In this document: one piece after another, positions 1 to 8,370 of the stretch | Numbering within the stretch: position 1 is the first letter of the stretch | Layout of the letters: each line of letters begins with the position of its first letter | Source of the DNA: Emiliania huxleyi CCMP1516 | Lineage: Eukaryota > Haptophyta > Isochrysidales > Noelaerhabdaceae | DNA length: 32,500 nt | Direction of reading: 5' to 3' | Assembly (NCBI RefSeq): GCF_000372725.1 | Contig: NW_005197426.1 | Span: 25,988-58,487, forward strand | Notes under the pieces: generated by a model | The model's database searches: none | Told to the model about the DNA's origin: nothing | What the model saw: the letters and a program-made list of their open reading frames with translations, nothing else | Position numbers and translations under genes: made by a program

Positions 1-273
1 GAGCCGCCCGCGGGGAGGACGGACGCCGTCGCAGAGCAGACGGAGGACCCGGCGATGAAGGAAGTCAGCGAGTTGCTTCTGCTGTGCGTGCGGCTCCGCC
101 CCGCCCCGCCGGCCGCCCCTCCTCCCGGCTCGGGCACAGGCCGCAAGCCTCCGCCTGGCTCGGCGAGGCGTGACTGGGGCGGGGGGCAGCGGCGGAGGAT
201 CCGCGCCATGCCCGCCTGCCACGGATAGACGCCATGAGTGACCCCCCCGTTCACAGTGTTGCTCGGATGGGAC

Positions 274-1397
274 CTGCGCCAAGCCCGCCTGCAGGCGAAG
301 CGAGGCCTGCGCCGAGGCGGAGGCCGCCTCCGCGCGGAGGGCTGCGTCGGTGGCGTGGACGGCCTCGATCACCTCCTCCAGCTTGCGGCTCGCCTTATAT
401 TATTATCTGATTATCTGATTATCTTATTGTATCACCTCCTCCAGCTTGCCGCTCGCCTCGTGCAGCTCCTCCGAGAGGACGGCGACCTAGGGGAGATACA
501 CCCGAGATCCACCCGAGGGATAGACGCGAGATACACGCGAGAGATAGACGCGAGAGATGAGCCCTCCGGCGGCGACCTGATCTCCTCGAGCTGCAGGAAG
601 CGGCATCTGCCCGACGCCTCGGCCGTATCTCGGCAATCTCCCGGGTTGCCTCTCGGCTCTCCCTCGCCTTGAAGCGCAGGAAGCGCAGCTGGCCGATGCC
701 GTCCGCGCGGTGCCACAGCTGGCGGGGCACCTAGGGGTAGGGGTAGGGGTAGGGGTAGGGTTAGGGTATGGGTTAGGGTTAGGTGCCGCAGCTGGCGGGA
801 CACCTCGACCAGCCCGTAGCCGAGGAAGGCGACGAGGATGAAGAGGCCGATCGCGTTGAAGAGGCCGGTGACGAGCATGCGGACCGCCGTCAGCGTCAGG
901 CCTTGCCTCGAGATTAGGTAGACGAGGAAGCCGACGCCGACGACGGTGAACGGGACGTAAAAGAATGCGCACTCGCGCAGCGCGTCGCGCAGGCGGCCTC
1001 GGCTGGTGAACTCGCCCGAGCTGATGTACGAGCGGAGCAGGTCGTTCATCAGGTAGCCGAGCAGCATCGTCACGCGGTACGCCGCCGGGATCAGCGTCGG
1101 AAGCGCCTCTATGCCCGGGTGCGGCAGGCAGTGGCAGTCGCTCGGCTGATCCTCCCACGCGATCACATCATTGGCGGTCTCGTTGCCGCGCGGCGCCGCG
1201 GCGTGCGCCGATGTGTATCGGCACCGCCGGCAGTACGCGTGCTCGAGGTCGAATGGCAGCACCAGAAACATGAAGAAGCCGATCGACCACGAGGTGCCCA
1301 CGACGACCAGCACGTAGAGCCGCTCTCCACGCCGGGCAAAGTAGCGCAGGCAGAGCGCGGCGGACAAGATCGAGACGGCGAGGGCGAGCACCCACAT
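274..1397 (-). CDS. LMBR1 domain-containing protein 2 (LMBD2)-like membrane protein, 5' part
   Basis: This is a multi-pass membrane protein of the LMBR1-like family, closest in pattern to LMBD2. The start chosen is the ATG at 1397: it begins MWVLALAVSIL and leads straight into the first membrane helix, followed by a second ending in LVLPFDL, the conserved end of helix 2. Later come a short GEFTSRGRLRDALRE loop, the helix FFYVPFTVVGVGFLVYLI, and a helix ending FLGYGLVEV, which in LMBD2 precedes 'PR-LW'. After a 73-nt intron (803-731) the frame resumes as VPRQLWHRADGIGQLRFLRFKARE, matching the family. Further exons (about 486-436 and 372-274) encode a coiled coil (SEELHEASRKLEEVIEAV). Exon 2 (730-577) leaves the wrong phase for exon 3, so one more intron or another splice site must exist there. 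The C-terminal half is not in the window; 274|273 looks like a GT donor. Head to head with the dioxygenase at 1662. Confidence 0.82.
368..459 (-). repeat. Two short introns with duplicated exon edges: 63 nt, and neighbouring 90 nt (576-487)
   Basis: Positions 368-396 and 431-459 carry the same 29-bp exon segment (2 mismatches) at an offset of 63, with AT-rich filler (TATATTATTATCTGATTATC). The donor can be GAG|GTGATA at 435 or the equivalent GAG|GCG site; both give nearly the same protein. Just upstream in the gene, the 8-bp GGCGACCT at 481-488 and 571-578 brackets a 90-nt intron filled with GAGATA-type repeats (donor ATCAG|GTCGCC, acceptor CCCTAG|GTCGCC). Confidence 0.65.
710..805 (-). repeat. 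Intron with telomere-like filler, flanked by a 23-bp exon duplication
   Basis: Positions 710-732 and 783-805 are the same 23-bp exon sequence with 2 mismatches. Between them lie about four GGGGTA units followed by TTAGGG-like units (733-782). On the coding (minus) strand the upstream copy gives the donor (GAG|GTGTCC, at 804|803) and the downstream copy gives the acceptor (CCCTAG|GTGCCC, at 731|730). Removing 73 nt restores the LMBD2 reading VE-VPRQLW. Confidence 0.85.
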
Positions 1398-1661
1398 GTA
1401 TGTCCCGTTGTGCAGTACTGGCTTGTGGTGTCGTCCGAGATGCCGTGTCTCGGATAAACCTGATCGACCAGCCGGGCGGGTAGTATAAGCGCCGCTTACC
1501 AGAGAAGAAGAATTTTCTGTGGCACAAGCCTTGGGACTCGCCGCTTTCCTCCCTCTGTGATTCTGTGTGAGCTCTTTGATTTTCCAACAACAACCCGGAA
1601 TAAAGAATTTGGGCGTCCCGCGGCGCTGGCGCGACTTCAACAACCTTCAACAACCTAACTC
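1398..1661. promoter_or_regulatory. Shared upstream region of two divergent genes
   Basis: These 264 bp separate the ATG of the LMBD2-like gene (-) and the ATG of the dioxygenase gene (+). The stretch 1500-1600 is noticeably richer in A and T than its surroundings (AGAGAAGAAGAATTTTC, AACAACAACCCGGAATAAAG). No confident TATA box or other core element was identified; a bidirectional promoter is inferred only from the arrangement. Confidence 0.4.
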
Positions 1662-3499
1662 ATGCTCACCTCCGAGGAGAAGCTCCAGCGTGGCTTTCGA
1701 GCCGAAGACGACATCCTCGTGCCACTTCCCGTCGACTCTTCGAGCGACGAGGATGAGGCCGCCGCCGACGGGCGCCACGCAGACGAGGATTTGCCCTCCT
1801 CGGCATCGGTGTTGGTCGAGGCCTTTTTGGAGGATGTCGTCCAGCGCTCCGCTGACGCGTGCGTCGGTGCGTCCGCGTCTCTCTTCGACCTCGACTTTTG
1901 GCAGAACGAGGCTGCCCAGCTCGGGCTCCACGTCATGCGCCCCGACCGTGGCAGCGCGGGCGCTCTCCCTCCGTCCGCCCCGCTGCGCCGCTCCCTCGAC
2001 CGACGAGGGTACTTGCAGAGCCCCACCCTCTTTCCGGGCGACGCCGACGAGGCGACGCTCTCCGCGCTGCGGCGCATGCTCGCGCGCCTCAAGCAGCTCG
2101 GCTTTGCGCCCGGCTTCCTGTACGTGTTTGACGAGGCGTGGCTGGTCATCGAGCGGTGCATGCGCCTTTTGGGCGATGTTTTGGTGCCGGAGGCCGGGAC
2201 CGGACGCGGCGAGCAGGCTGCGTCTCGAGCCCCGCGCCAGGAGCCTTCCTCGACCCTCCCTGAAGCCCTCCCTGTAGGCGTGCAGCAGCTGGTTCTCGAG
2301 CCTTCCGTCTTTGCGCACGCCCTCGAGAAGCCAGCCTCCGCGGAGGACACCGACGAGGAGCGGCGGCGGGAGGCGGCCTCGCAGGATGCTTCGGAGATCG
2401 CGCGCCACTCGTACTTGGGCGGCAACTTTGGCGCACCGCGACCACTCCTCCTCCGACTGTCTGGAACCCTCTCGGAGCCCCTCTCTGAGCCTCCCATAGG
2501 CCTGCCGCACCGCGACCACTCCTCCTCCGACTGTCTGGAACCCTCTCGGAGCCCCTCTCTGAGCCTCCCATAGGCCTGCCGCACCGCGACCACTCCTCCT
2601 CCGACTGTCTGGAACCCTCTCGGAGCCCCTCTCTGAGCCTCCCATAGGCCTGCCGCACCGCGACCACTCCTCCTCCGACTGCTTCGACGCCGCGTCTGGC
2701 GAGCCCGTCCTCCTCTCGCTCTGGTGCCCTCTCACCCGCGTCACGGCCGACAACGGTTGCATGTTCGTGCTGCCCAAGGATCGCGACCCGCTGCTGCACC
2801 AGCCGCGCCACCCCCACCACCTCCGCCCCTTCGACGCCTCCTCCGGCACACTGCGCTTCGGGCTGGGCGGCGCCGTCGCCTCGCCTCGCAATGACGTCTC
2901 CCACGAACCGCCTCGGAGCCTTCTCGGAGCCTCTCCTGCAGGCGCCGTCGCGCTCGCCCCTTGCGACGCCGGCTGCGCCCTAGCGTGGCACCGCTCCGCC
3001 ACTGGGGTGCGGACCTGCACGCTTCCCTGAGAAGTTTCGTCGATGGGTCCCGCTTAGGCACGGCTCGCTTGTGCACTGGGGCGGCTGCTGCTCAGCGCAC
3101 GCCGAGGAGGGGCCGCGCGCTAGCCTGACTGCCGGGCTGAGGCCGCGGGCGTGTCTGATGCTGCTGCTCCGCATCGAGCTGCGCCGCTTCACAGCTGACC
3201 GCCGTGAACAGGCTTCGATCGAGCCGGGCGACGCAGCTGCAGGTGCAGCCGTAGTCCAAGGGGGCAGCTCACGCCGGCGAGGCTTTGAATGCGCCATGTC
3301 GATGGTTGGATGCAGGCGGAGCAGTCAGAGGGAGAGCTCACCGTCGAGCAGCTGCCGCCGCCGCTCGAGGCGCGCCTCCGGATGGTGGTGAGGCCGCCGC
3401 TAGGGGCCCGTGAGAGGGCTTGGAGGCACCTTCCTGCAGGCGCGCCTTCGGATGGTCGCGAGCTCGCTGCTCGTGTACAAGTGGTGGTTCCCGCTCAGA
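1662..3499 (+). CDS. Phytanoyl-CoA dioxygenase (PhyH)-like Fe(II)/2-oxoglutarate oxygenase
   Basis: A putative non-haem iron oxygenase of the PhyH family; the substrate is unknown. The ATG at 1662 opens a frame with an acidic N-terminus (SSSDEDEAAAD), then FDLDFWQNEAAQLG and GFLYVFDEAW. A probable 111-nt intron (2178-2288) gives LLGD-LVLEPSVFAHALEK. Joining 2430 to 2648 yields GGNFG-LPHRDHSSSDCFDA, where HRD is the HxD iron-binding motif, then SLWCPLTRVTADNGCMFVLPKDRDP. GC-AG introns at 2870-2941 and 2988-3057 join GLGGAVALAPCDAG and LAWHGSLVHWGG; this supplies the family's distal histidine region, followed by GPRASL, likely the 2-oxoglutarate-binding arginine. The codon phase is preserved across all three junctions, which strongly supports them. 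A further GC-AG intron (3370-3439) joins PPPLEARLRMV to ASSLLVYKWWFPLR. The 3' end is not resolved; 3130-3330 probably holds another intron. Confidence 0.75.
2431..2654 (+). repeat. Three tandem 74-bp exon-intron units in the PhyH gene
   Basis: The starts of GCACCGCGACC lie at 2433, 2507, 2581 and 2655, exactly 74 bp apart. The first three units are almost identical. Each contains the coding segment for PHRDHSSSDC followed by intron-like sequence ending in CCCATAG. The fourth copy runs on into the true exon (TGCTTCGACGCC). Candidate acceptors are at 2499, 2573 and 2647. The frame only works if everything from 2431 (GC donor after TTTG) to 2647 is removed, a 217-nt intron. Partial splicing shifts the frame. 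Confidence 0.85.
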
Positions 3500-3667
3500 G
3501 GTGCCGTGCCAGCGAGGCTCCCCTAGATGCTGTATGCCCCGCAGCCTTTGGTTCTCGCGATGCGGCGAGGCAATCACCGGATGAAGGTCAACTTCGAGCT
3601 CCTCGAGCTGCCCGCCTCGATTGGCCTCGCGAGACACCACCTCAGTCGCCACTGTGGACTAGGCGCG

Positions 3668-4906
3668 GTTCGTGCCCGCTGCGGCGTCGCGCCTGTCCAC
3701 GCTCGAGGCCGGCGTGATCCCGCGCTGCGCTGCACCACACACAGAAGCCTTCCGGGAGCCGCTCTGGGAGGTGTCCTGTAGGAGGGCGTGCTCCGCGTGG
3801 CGGTCGAGGCGGCGCACGTGCCCGACCCTCTCGACCCGAGGCGCCAGAGAGTAGATGCCAGAGAGTAGATGTCAGAGAGTAGATGTCGGGCCCAGCGGAC
3901 TTGGGTACCACCTTCGTGCTCCACCCAGACGGGCTGTCCTCCGCCCACTACCGTCGCATGCGCCGTGCTGCTTCTGGCCCTTGGAGATGCACCCCGACTG
4001 CAGGGCACGAGACCCGCCCTCTCCCCGCCCTCAGCTCGCCGCATCCACGCCTGCAGGCGCTGGATGCTTCGCTACACGGAGGCGCTCGGGTCGCGGCTTG
4101 GTCTGCGCGTGCGGTGGGTCGAGGCCCCCGGCCGCTGCAGCCACGGGTCTCGTCCTTGCCACACATCTCCTTCCAGCGCTCGCCCGTTTCTGCTCACACA
4201 GGTCCCCTTCGACGGGTCGTGGGCTCTGGCCGGGGAGGAGGGCGCCGTCGACCTCGTCGCTACGAACGTGGCCCCCTCCCCGCAGCGGCGCGCGGAGGCG
4301 GTCGGGGCGGCTTTCAGCGACCCGTTCATGTACGAGCGGCGAGCGCTGCGGGTCCGCGAGGCGGACGCGGGCCGGCGAGATCTAGCCGAGATCCAGCCAA
4401 GACACAGCCGAGACACAGCCGAGACACAGCCGAGATGCAGCCGAGATGCAGCCGAGAAAATGGTCGCCGGTTTGCGCACCCCTCTCACCCCCCCCCCCCT
4501 CTGGCCGTCGGCCAGGTACGCCACGATTTGCGACTTTGGCGGCGAGCGCGTCGGCGCCGTGCGCGGCATGAACGCCGAGATCGATCTGCGGAGGCGCGTG
4601 CAGACGCTCGCGCCGGCCGTGTCGGTCGTCGCGACCGACACGTTCCCCGAGCTGTACGAGCTGTTCCACAGAGGCGGGCTCGCCGCCGTGGCGCAGGCCG
4701 AGTACTACGCCATCGACGGCTCGGTGATCCCCTCGAGCCCGCCCGGGATCGTGCTTGTCGACCACCACGACTTGGTGCCGGGCCAGAGGGAGGAGTGCGC
4801 CTTCGTCGTGCGCGGCGCGAGCCGCGGTCTCCTCGAGGCGGTGAACGAGTTCATCGCGACCACCGCCTTTCCCGTCGCCGGCGAGCTGGGCAAGCGGGAC
4901 GGCTGA
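3668..4906 (+). CDS. Solute-binding protein family 3-like (bacterial periplasmic binding fold), multi-exon
   Basis: The pieces match the pattern of bacterial extracellular solute-binding proteins (SBP family 3). FVPAAASRLSTLE (to 3706) joins, via a 75-nt GC-AG intron (3707-3781), to EGVLRVAVEAAHVPDPLDP, the typical first strand. Next comes a GC-AG intron (3841-3895) made of 14-bp tandem repeats. The exon starting near 4059 reads RWMLRYTEALGSRLGLRVRWVE. Then come GEEGAVDLVATNVAPSPQRR and FSDPFMYERRALRVREADAGR, a hallmark lobe-crossing segment. A 141-nt GC-AG intron (4375-4515; polypyrimidine tract near its end) restores YATICDFGGERVGAVRGMNAEIDL, then DTFPELYELFHRGGLAAVAQAEYYAIDG, ending at TGA 4904-4906. 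The boundaries between 3896 and 4060 and the true N-terminus are unresolved. In a eukaryote the ligand and role are unknown; bacterial ancestry is inferred. Confidence 0.7.
4375..4515 (+). repeat. Intron with 11-12 bp tandem repeats
   Basis: Between GC donor 4375 and acceptor 4515 there are about seven copies of an AGCCGAGACAC/AGCCGAGATGC unit (about 4384-4456), then a run of C residues (about 4488-4499) acting as the polypyrimidine tract. Removal restores READAGRYATICDFGG. Confidence 0.7.
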
Positions 4907-5365
4907 GACTCTACAAACAGTACAAGTCGTTCTCTGTCACTGTCTGTCTCTCGACGTCTGGGGGACACTTGCGCCCGCACACGCGGATGGGGATGGGGGG
5001 GCGCCGCGCCGCCCGCCGCCTACTGCTACTCCATTCCAAGTCATCCAAAGTGCCATCTCTAAAGGGGTAAAAACTCCTCTCTCACACACAAGATCAAAGT
5101 GGCGGGGTGCAGGGGGGGGCAACCCTCGCATCTCCACACCCGGACACGGGCAGGAGCCCCTCTGTGAACTTCCATCTCGCAATCCGATGCGATATCTCAC
5201 GCTCCGATGCCTCACGCTCCGATAATGGGCGAGCTCAATGGAATCTCCCATCTCAAGCTCCGACACGCCCTCCTCTCTCTCAAGCTTCGCGGCCCTCTCT
5301 TGCGACAGCCGCACCTTCGCGAACATCGAGCTCATTGATTTCAACCCGCTGGGCGCCGGCTCTCT
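4907..5365. other. Convergent intergenic region, no gene seen
   Basis: This lies between the 3' ends of the solute-binding-like gene (+) and the HET-like membrane gene (-). It holds a short G run (4992-5000), a G-rich stretch near 5100-5120, and small direct repeats of TCACGCTCCGAT at about 5197-5222. An ORF beginning near 5238 (MESPISSSDTPSSLSSF) overlaps the end of the opposite gene and has no recognised domain. Most of this is probably 3' untranslated sequence. Confidence 0.45.
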
Positions 5366-7432
5366 CTATTCGGTTGGCAGGAAGCACGCGGGCAGCTCGG
5401 ACAGCGGGGGGTCTGGCTTGCGGCGAAAGGGCGGCTTGCGAATGCTCCAGTGGAAGGCGTAGTCGAGGCTGTCGCGAGGGCGGCAGCAGAGGACGGCGGC
5501 GAGGTGGGCTCGCAAGATGCGGCTGCAGAGGATGGGCATGAGGAGGAAAGGAATGAACAACATTAAAATGTCAGACGGGGTGATGATGGCCACGACCAAG
5601 AAGAGGACCAAGCAGAAGATTCGTCGACATGAATCCTCCTCTGTCATCAGCCGGTCGGCGCTGCTCACAAAAGGGCCTTTTTGCCCCTCATCATACTCCT
5701 CGAGCTTCTTGCGCAGGTCGAGGTACATGCGGCACACCGCCTCGCGATCAGCCCGGCCGATGAAGCGCGTCGACTCGGCCTCGAAGAGCGCCTCCATGTG
5801 CCGCACGCTTGGCAGCCGCCCGCGCGTCACCGGCACACGGCCGACGCCGAGCTCGTACGCGTGCCCGCCCCCTTCCGTCATCAGCAGCGCGCACGCTGTC
5901 TCAGACGTGCACCATCCCGAGCGGCACTTGGCGCCGGCGTAAGGGATCAGGTCGAGGCGGTCATCTGGAGGCGCGCCGTCGTAGATCTCGTTCAGCTCGC
6001 GCTCCAAATGGTGCGGGATCCGACGGTGCTGCAGCACGAGGACGCGCGGGCTGGCGTAGGCGTTGCTCATCACACCGAGCCCCTTCTTGAACACGTCAGT
6101 CTCCGCGGCGGTACGCTTCGCGCCCGTTATCGGGTCGTGCTGTGGTATCGCGGCAAAGTCCCACATCAGGGCGGGCCGTTCCTCTGCGTGGCGGCCCTCC
6201 CGGTAATACGAGAGGACCTCGTTAAGGTGGAAGCGGCTGCCGTCTGGCTGGTCGCCGCCGCCCTTGGACGAATTGAAGGGGCCCTGCCACTTGTAGGAGA
6301 GCGCAGCGACCTTCTCATCGGCCAGCAGGAGGGTCGCGTTGGCCGGGGCCCAAAACGCCTCTTTCGGCAGGTCCTGCTGCCGCGGTAGCACCCAGTCCGT
6401 TGGGCGCTCCAACAGCCAGGCGACGCGCAACAGCCGGAGGGAGCCGTCGGCGAGGCGCTCAGGCAGGTCGCCCTCGATGGCGGCGATGCGAGCGCGAAGT
6501 CTCTTGCAATGGTGGAGGTAGTTCAGAGGTGCGAGACAGAAGTGGACGAGCAAAAGAACTAAGCTCAAGAGGAGGATGAGCACTTCTGGGTCGTAGTTGC
6601 ACTGCTCCGGAACAAGCCACGAGAAGCCCAGCGGGGAGACGACGAGGATGGTGAGGATACAGAGGGCAAGAGTGGGCAAATAGAGCGCGAGGAAGAGCTT
6701 GGGATGCGATGCCAGGGGCGAGAAGTAGGCCAAATATTGAAAGAAGAGGGCCAGCACAGCGGCGGCACCGACAAGTTTCCTCCACGTCTCCTCCGCTGCA
6801 TCGCAGTCGGCCGGTGGCAGCGCCGGGGGCAGCTCGGGGGGCGGCGGCAGCGGGGCGCGCCCCGGTGGCCACGGCGGCGGTGTGGGCGGTGCGGGCGGTG
6901 CGGGCGGGGAGAGAACGGCCAGTGTCAGGTTGTTGTCCGACCATGCGCCGTCGCATGTAACCCGCCAGGTAGCAGTGCCGAGCGGCGGCGAGGAGGAGTC
7001 GTCCGAGTCGATGTCAGCGTAGTACGCACATGCTCTGTCGCCATCGAGGTCGCTGGAGGCGGTAGTGCTCGGTGCTTGCTTGTCCACGATCCAGCGGGCG
7101 GTAGAGCCTGTGCCACTGCAAGCGGGGTCCCAGTAGATGTAGTGCGACGACGAGGCGTCGCGGAAGTACGGCGCTCCCGAGAAGGTGTAGCCGACTGCGA
7201 CATACTCGACTTTGTCGAGGGCAGAGCTTTCCGGAGCGCAACCTCCGGTTATCATGAGTGGCGGCGGGAGCGGCAGCGGGAGTGGTGGAGGCGGCGCCGT
7301 CACCCGCGGCAGTAGCTTGACGAGGAGCGCGGTCGAGCCGCCCGTGCTGAGCACCGCGAGGAACGCGAAGAAGCTGCTGAGCAGGTGGAGGCGGCCGGTG
7401 GCGATGGCCGTAGAAAGTTTAGATTTCTGCAT
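5366..7432 (-). CDS. Multi-pass membrane protein with proline-rich ectodomain and HET/TIR-like cytosolic domain
   Basis: Intronless, 688 aa from the ATG at 7432. This start was chosen because a signal anchor follows at once (residues about 15-40, HLLSSFFAFLAVLSTGGSTALLV); the frame stays open upstream to 7711, but with poor composition. Residues 60-172 form a probable extracellular domain with spaced Cys and Trp (YTFSGAPYF, SHYIYWDPACSG, ARWIVDKQAPS, CAYYADIDSDDS, WRVTCDGAW). Residues 175-208 are a proline-rich linker. Three helices lie at about 219-240, 246-272 and 283-305. The cytosolic part (about 310-600) has LSYKW (379), ALMWDFAAIPQ (421), an RT-A-E-D-FK segment (440), RVLVLQ (463) and RSGWCTSETA (504). 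This order resembles HET/TIR-like domains with SY-W, W-D--IPQ and R-WC--E motifs. Two helices follow near 604-640. A sensing or signalling role is inferred, not shown. Confidence 0.7.
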   Translation of the reverse strand: MQKSKLSTAIATGRLHLLSSFFAFLAVLSTGGSTALLVKLLPRVTAPPPPLPLPLPPPLMITGGCAPESSALDKVEYVAVGYTFSGAPYFRDASSSHYIYWDPACSGTGSTARWIVDKQAPSTTASSDLDGDRACAYYADIDSDDSSSPPLGTATWRVTCDGAWSDNNLTLAVLSPPAPPAPPTPPPWPPGRAPLPPPPELPPALPPADCDAAEETWRKLVGAAAVLALFFQYLAYFSPLASHPKLFLALYLPTLALCILTILVVSPLGFSWLVPEQCNYDPEVLILLLSLVLLLVHFCLAPLNYLHHCKRLRARIAAIEGDLPERLADGSLRLLRVAWLLERPTDWVLPRQQDLPKEAFWAPANATLLLADEKVAALSYKWQGPFNSSKGGGDQPDGSRFHLNEVLSYYREGRHAEERPALMWDFAAIPQHDPITGAKRTAAETDVFKKGLGVMSNAYASPRVLVLQHRRIPHHLERELNEIYDGAPPDDRLDLIPYAGAKCRSGWCTSETACALLMTEGGGHAYELGVGRVPVTRGRLPSVRHMEALFEAESTRFIGRADREAVCRMYLDLRKKLEEYDEGQKGPFVSSADRLMTEEDSCRRIFCLVLFLVVAIITPSDILMLFIPFLLMPILCSRILRAHLAAVLCCRPRDSLDYAFHWSIRKPPFRRKPDPPLSELPACFLPTE

Positions 7433-7756
7433 TGATGCCGGCTGCTTTGAGGCGGTGCCTTGAGGGCGGAGGAGGTCGTGCGTGACAGTCGGCGGCGCAG
7501 AGAGAGTTGGACCAAGGCGCGACGCCGTGAAAACACTTTCAAAACGGAGCGCGGCGCTGCCGGCATGGCGTCTTCCTCGTGGGACCGCTCGCGAAAGGCA
7601 ATCGTTCTCATCAAGGTGCACGCCCAAAAAGAGTAATCTAATAATCGGCCGAGGCAAACTTGTGTCACGCACTTGGAGAAACGAGTACCTGTATAGGAAG
7701 TGGGCAACCAACGCTGCCGCCCGCCCCGCCGGTCGGGTCCCTCTCCGTCTTTTCCA

Positions 7757-8062
7757 ATGCTGGCGAGCAGCGCGGCTGCGCGTCCGTCGTCAATGCCGGC
7801 GAGCAGCAGGGCTGCGCGTCCGTCGTCAATGCCGGCGAGCAGCGCTGACTATATCACGAGCGCGCATGGCATCTCCAACCTTTTTGTCCGTGCGATGGTG
7901 GCGGAGACGATGTCTGCGCTGCATGCGCGGGCGATGGGCGTGTTGCGACCTCACTTTAGGACGGGGATGCAAGAGCAGGTGGCGGCCGAGATGCAAGCGC
8001 AATCGATACGCAAGGGAGGGAGGAGGAGGGAGAGAGCGTCTCGTGACACGATTGGGCGGTAA
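7757..8062 (+). CDS. Small hypothetical protein with 12-residue N-terminal repeats
   Basis: A 101-aa ORF from the ATG at 7757. Two 36-bp units plus a partial third give MLASSAAARPSS, MPASSRAARPSS and MPASSADY. The rest (ITSAHGISNLFVRAMVAETMSALHARAMGVLRPHFR, QEQVAAEMQAQS) could form helices. The frame ends at CGG TAA, but the sequence there is GCG|GTAAGTAAAG, a good eukaryotic donor, so the ORF may be a first exon with the stop lying inside an intron. No family is recognised. It is head to head with the HET-like membrane gene at 7432. Confidence 0.4.
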   Translation: MLASSAAARPSSMPASSRAARPSSMPASSADYITSAHGISNLFVRAMVAETMSALHARAMGVLRPHFRTGMQEQVAAEMQAQSIRKGGRRRERASRDTIGR

Positions 8063-8370
8063 GTAAAGCCACTCGGCCGAAAAAAAGAGGTTGGAGGATC
8101 GTGTGATGATGCTGTTTTCGAATCATTTTTACTTTCTTTTTAGACATTGATGTTCGAGACTCAGCGTACTTGTACCCGACTCTGTGATCGCTTAGACGCC
8201 ATAAATGCGGGCCGCATGTGTAAGGCGCCATGCGGCGCGAGCGGGGACACATCTCGCTGAAACGATTTTTTATTCCAGGAGCAGCACGAATTCTGTAAAC
8301 CAGAAAGAAGCGCCAGCCCCTCTCGGTTTCCCGGCCGCGCTGGCCACTGCCAGACTGCCACTCCCAGAGT
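8063..8370. other. Intergenic region upstream of the dehydrogenase, no gene seen
   Basis: Contains two A/T-richer stretches (8072-8090, and 8112-8150 with TTTTTACTTTCTTTTTAG). The second ends in CTTTTTAG, which would fit a 3' splice site for the donor at the end of the preceding ORF. No convincing coding frame follows. Confidence 0.35.

Noticed and set aside
432..1643. A single 403-codon minus-strand ORF across the LMBD2 region
   Set aside because: Its N-terminal 82 codons precede the natural start, and its C-terminal half reads through introns (LTLTHTLTLPLPLP comes from the telomere-like repeat).
2433..2654. Regular 74-bp repeats that could be read as a CRISPR-like array
   Set aside because: The units are directly adjacent without unique spacers and contain a coding motif of the surrounding gene.
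3642..3911. Minus-strand peptide DIYSLTSTLWHLLSG resembling a protein kinase subdomain
   Set aside because: It arises from 14-bp tandem repeats (GTCAGAGAGTAGAT) inside the inferred intron 3841-3895 of the plus-strand gene. No other kinase motif is nearby.
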